From NCBI GenBank assembly GCA_035235625.1, contig CP141140.1:59725152-59789151 (forward strand): a DNA stretch of 64,000 nucleotides, given 5' to 3'. The notes under the pieces are model-generated. The model saw only the letters and a list, made by a program, of their open reading frames with translations, was not told where the DNA came from and ran no database searches. The translations under genes and the position numbers were made by a program. Below are positions 63,603 through 64,000 of the stretch, piece by piece; the stretch's first letter is position 1, and each line of letters begins with the position of its first letter. This DNA comes from Saururus chinensis. Taxonomy: Eukaryota > Streptophyta > Magnoliopsida > Piperales > Saururaceae.

Positions 63603-63845
63603 CATCAAACAACCAGTTAATGGGCTGTTTTTGCTCTCAAACAGTCGTTTCAGTTCAATGAAAATTGGAACAGCATTTTGGATTAAATTCTTTTTAGCTG
63701 CATGCGTGACCAGCCTCCCCTTGGTAGCTGCCACAGCTCCCCCACTGTTCTCACCTTCCTCATCTATATTTGCGGTCTCTGTAGCAGCAGGCCCATGGCT
63801 AAATTGGATTTGTATCTCTTTGCAAGCAAGTATTTGTAGCGCATC
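63603..63845 (-). pseudogene. condensin-II CAP-D3-like exon fragment
   Basis: After an acceptor-like TTGGCAG at 63846-63852 the minus frame reads DALQILACKEIQIQFSHG, GRLVTHAAKKNLIQNAVPI and FIELKRLFESKNSPLTGCLM. The last two stretches resemble a conserved stretch of plant CAP-D3, a HEAT-repeat subunit of condensin II acting in chromosome compaction. The resemblance is from memory. Homology stops abruptly at the join to the RNase H-like fragment, where CAP-D3 should continue, so this is a truncated copy or a gene broken by insertion. Upstream exons, if any, lie past the window end. Confidence 0.5.
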
Positions 63846-64000
63846 CTGCCAATTCAAAGTCAGTTGTCAGATGCTCAAGGAAATATTTACATGTGAGCTC
63901 TAATTTCTTGGATAGGATGAAAATAGTGCATGGACGGTGGACTTTCAACAAATTGTTATAGCAGAAACGAAAGTTGCAAAGAGCATTTCTTTTAGGAGCA

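Noticed and set aside
63556-63903. 115-codon plus-strand frame
   Set aside because: Antisense to the CAP-D3-like fragment, which has a recognisable family pattern and an acceptor site.
1-64000. tRNA or rRNA genes, and a prokaryote-type defence or biosynthetic gene cluster
   Set aside because: None recognised by reading. The window is plant nuclear DNA and the tRNA-like sequence seen is only the Ty3 primer site.

Overview
This is nuclear DNA from a flowering plant. It has spliced genes with GT-AG introns, Ty3-type LTR retrotransposons primed by initiator-Met tRNA, a Mutator-like transposase, plant mobile domain (PMD) remnants, a Stowaway-type MITE and a cellulose synthase-like gene. I cannot name the species. 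A non-grass angiosperm fits best, but that is inference. There are no operons or prokaryotic features.

Positions 1 to about 39,390 form a nested transposon island. Its oldest layer, read right to left, is a decayed Mutator-like element (MULE). It has a transposase at 27.7-29.0 kb, then PMD sequence at 26.4-26.9 kb, with probable PMD pieces at about 16.85-16.91 kb and 4.18-4.49 kb. A candidate terminus lies near 39,387. Four LTR-type insertions break this layer: an LTR-like element D (1-4178), a full Ty3/chromovirus with both LTRs (4492-16839), LTR-like copy A (about 16.9-26.4 kb), and element F1b (29064-37101). Each except D has further elements inside: F1a (6395-10725) splits the Ty3 integrase; B (18457-23304) and a 2 kb element (23558-25578) sit in A; a 2.1 kb element (20858-22958) sits in B; C (32320-35615) sits in F1b. 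D contains a less clear, unclassified insertion. Seven insertions are fixed to the base by TG...CA-type ends (C starts TA) and 5-bp target-site duplications: CAATA, CGAGG, ATAGG, AAAAT, ATTTC, T/CCTAC and GCCAC. The coding-free ones look like solo LTRs.

The Ty3 element is dead. It has in-frame stops, a frameshift, Asp-to-Asn at an integrase catalytic site, an altered protease active site and the F1a insertion.

From 40,021 to 52,505 on the minus strand lies an apparently intact 18-exon gene. Its 599-residue product has an N-terminal membrane segment followed by C2, GRAM and VASt domains, matching BAG-associated GRAM protein 1 (BAGP1). One intron is GC-AG, and intron 1 carries a Stowaway-like MITE.

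From 52.5 to 64 kb the sequence is mostly gene-poor and repeat-rich. It holds a 19-bp perfect hairpin, a PIF/Harbinger-like element carrying a long triplet repeat, and a 31-bp minisatellite. It also holds the first exon of a cellulose synthase-like gene with a 1-nt frameshift and no recognisable continuation, a 165-bp repeat, and at the right edge a condensin-II CAP-D3-like exon fragment beside an RNase H-like fragment, both on the minus strand.
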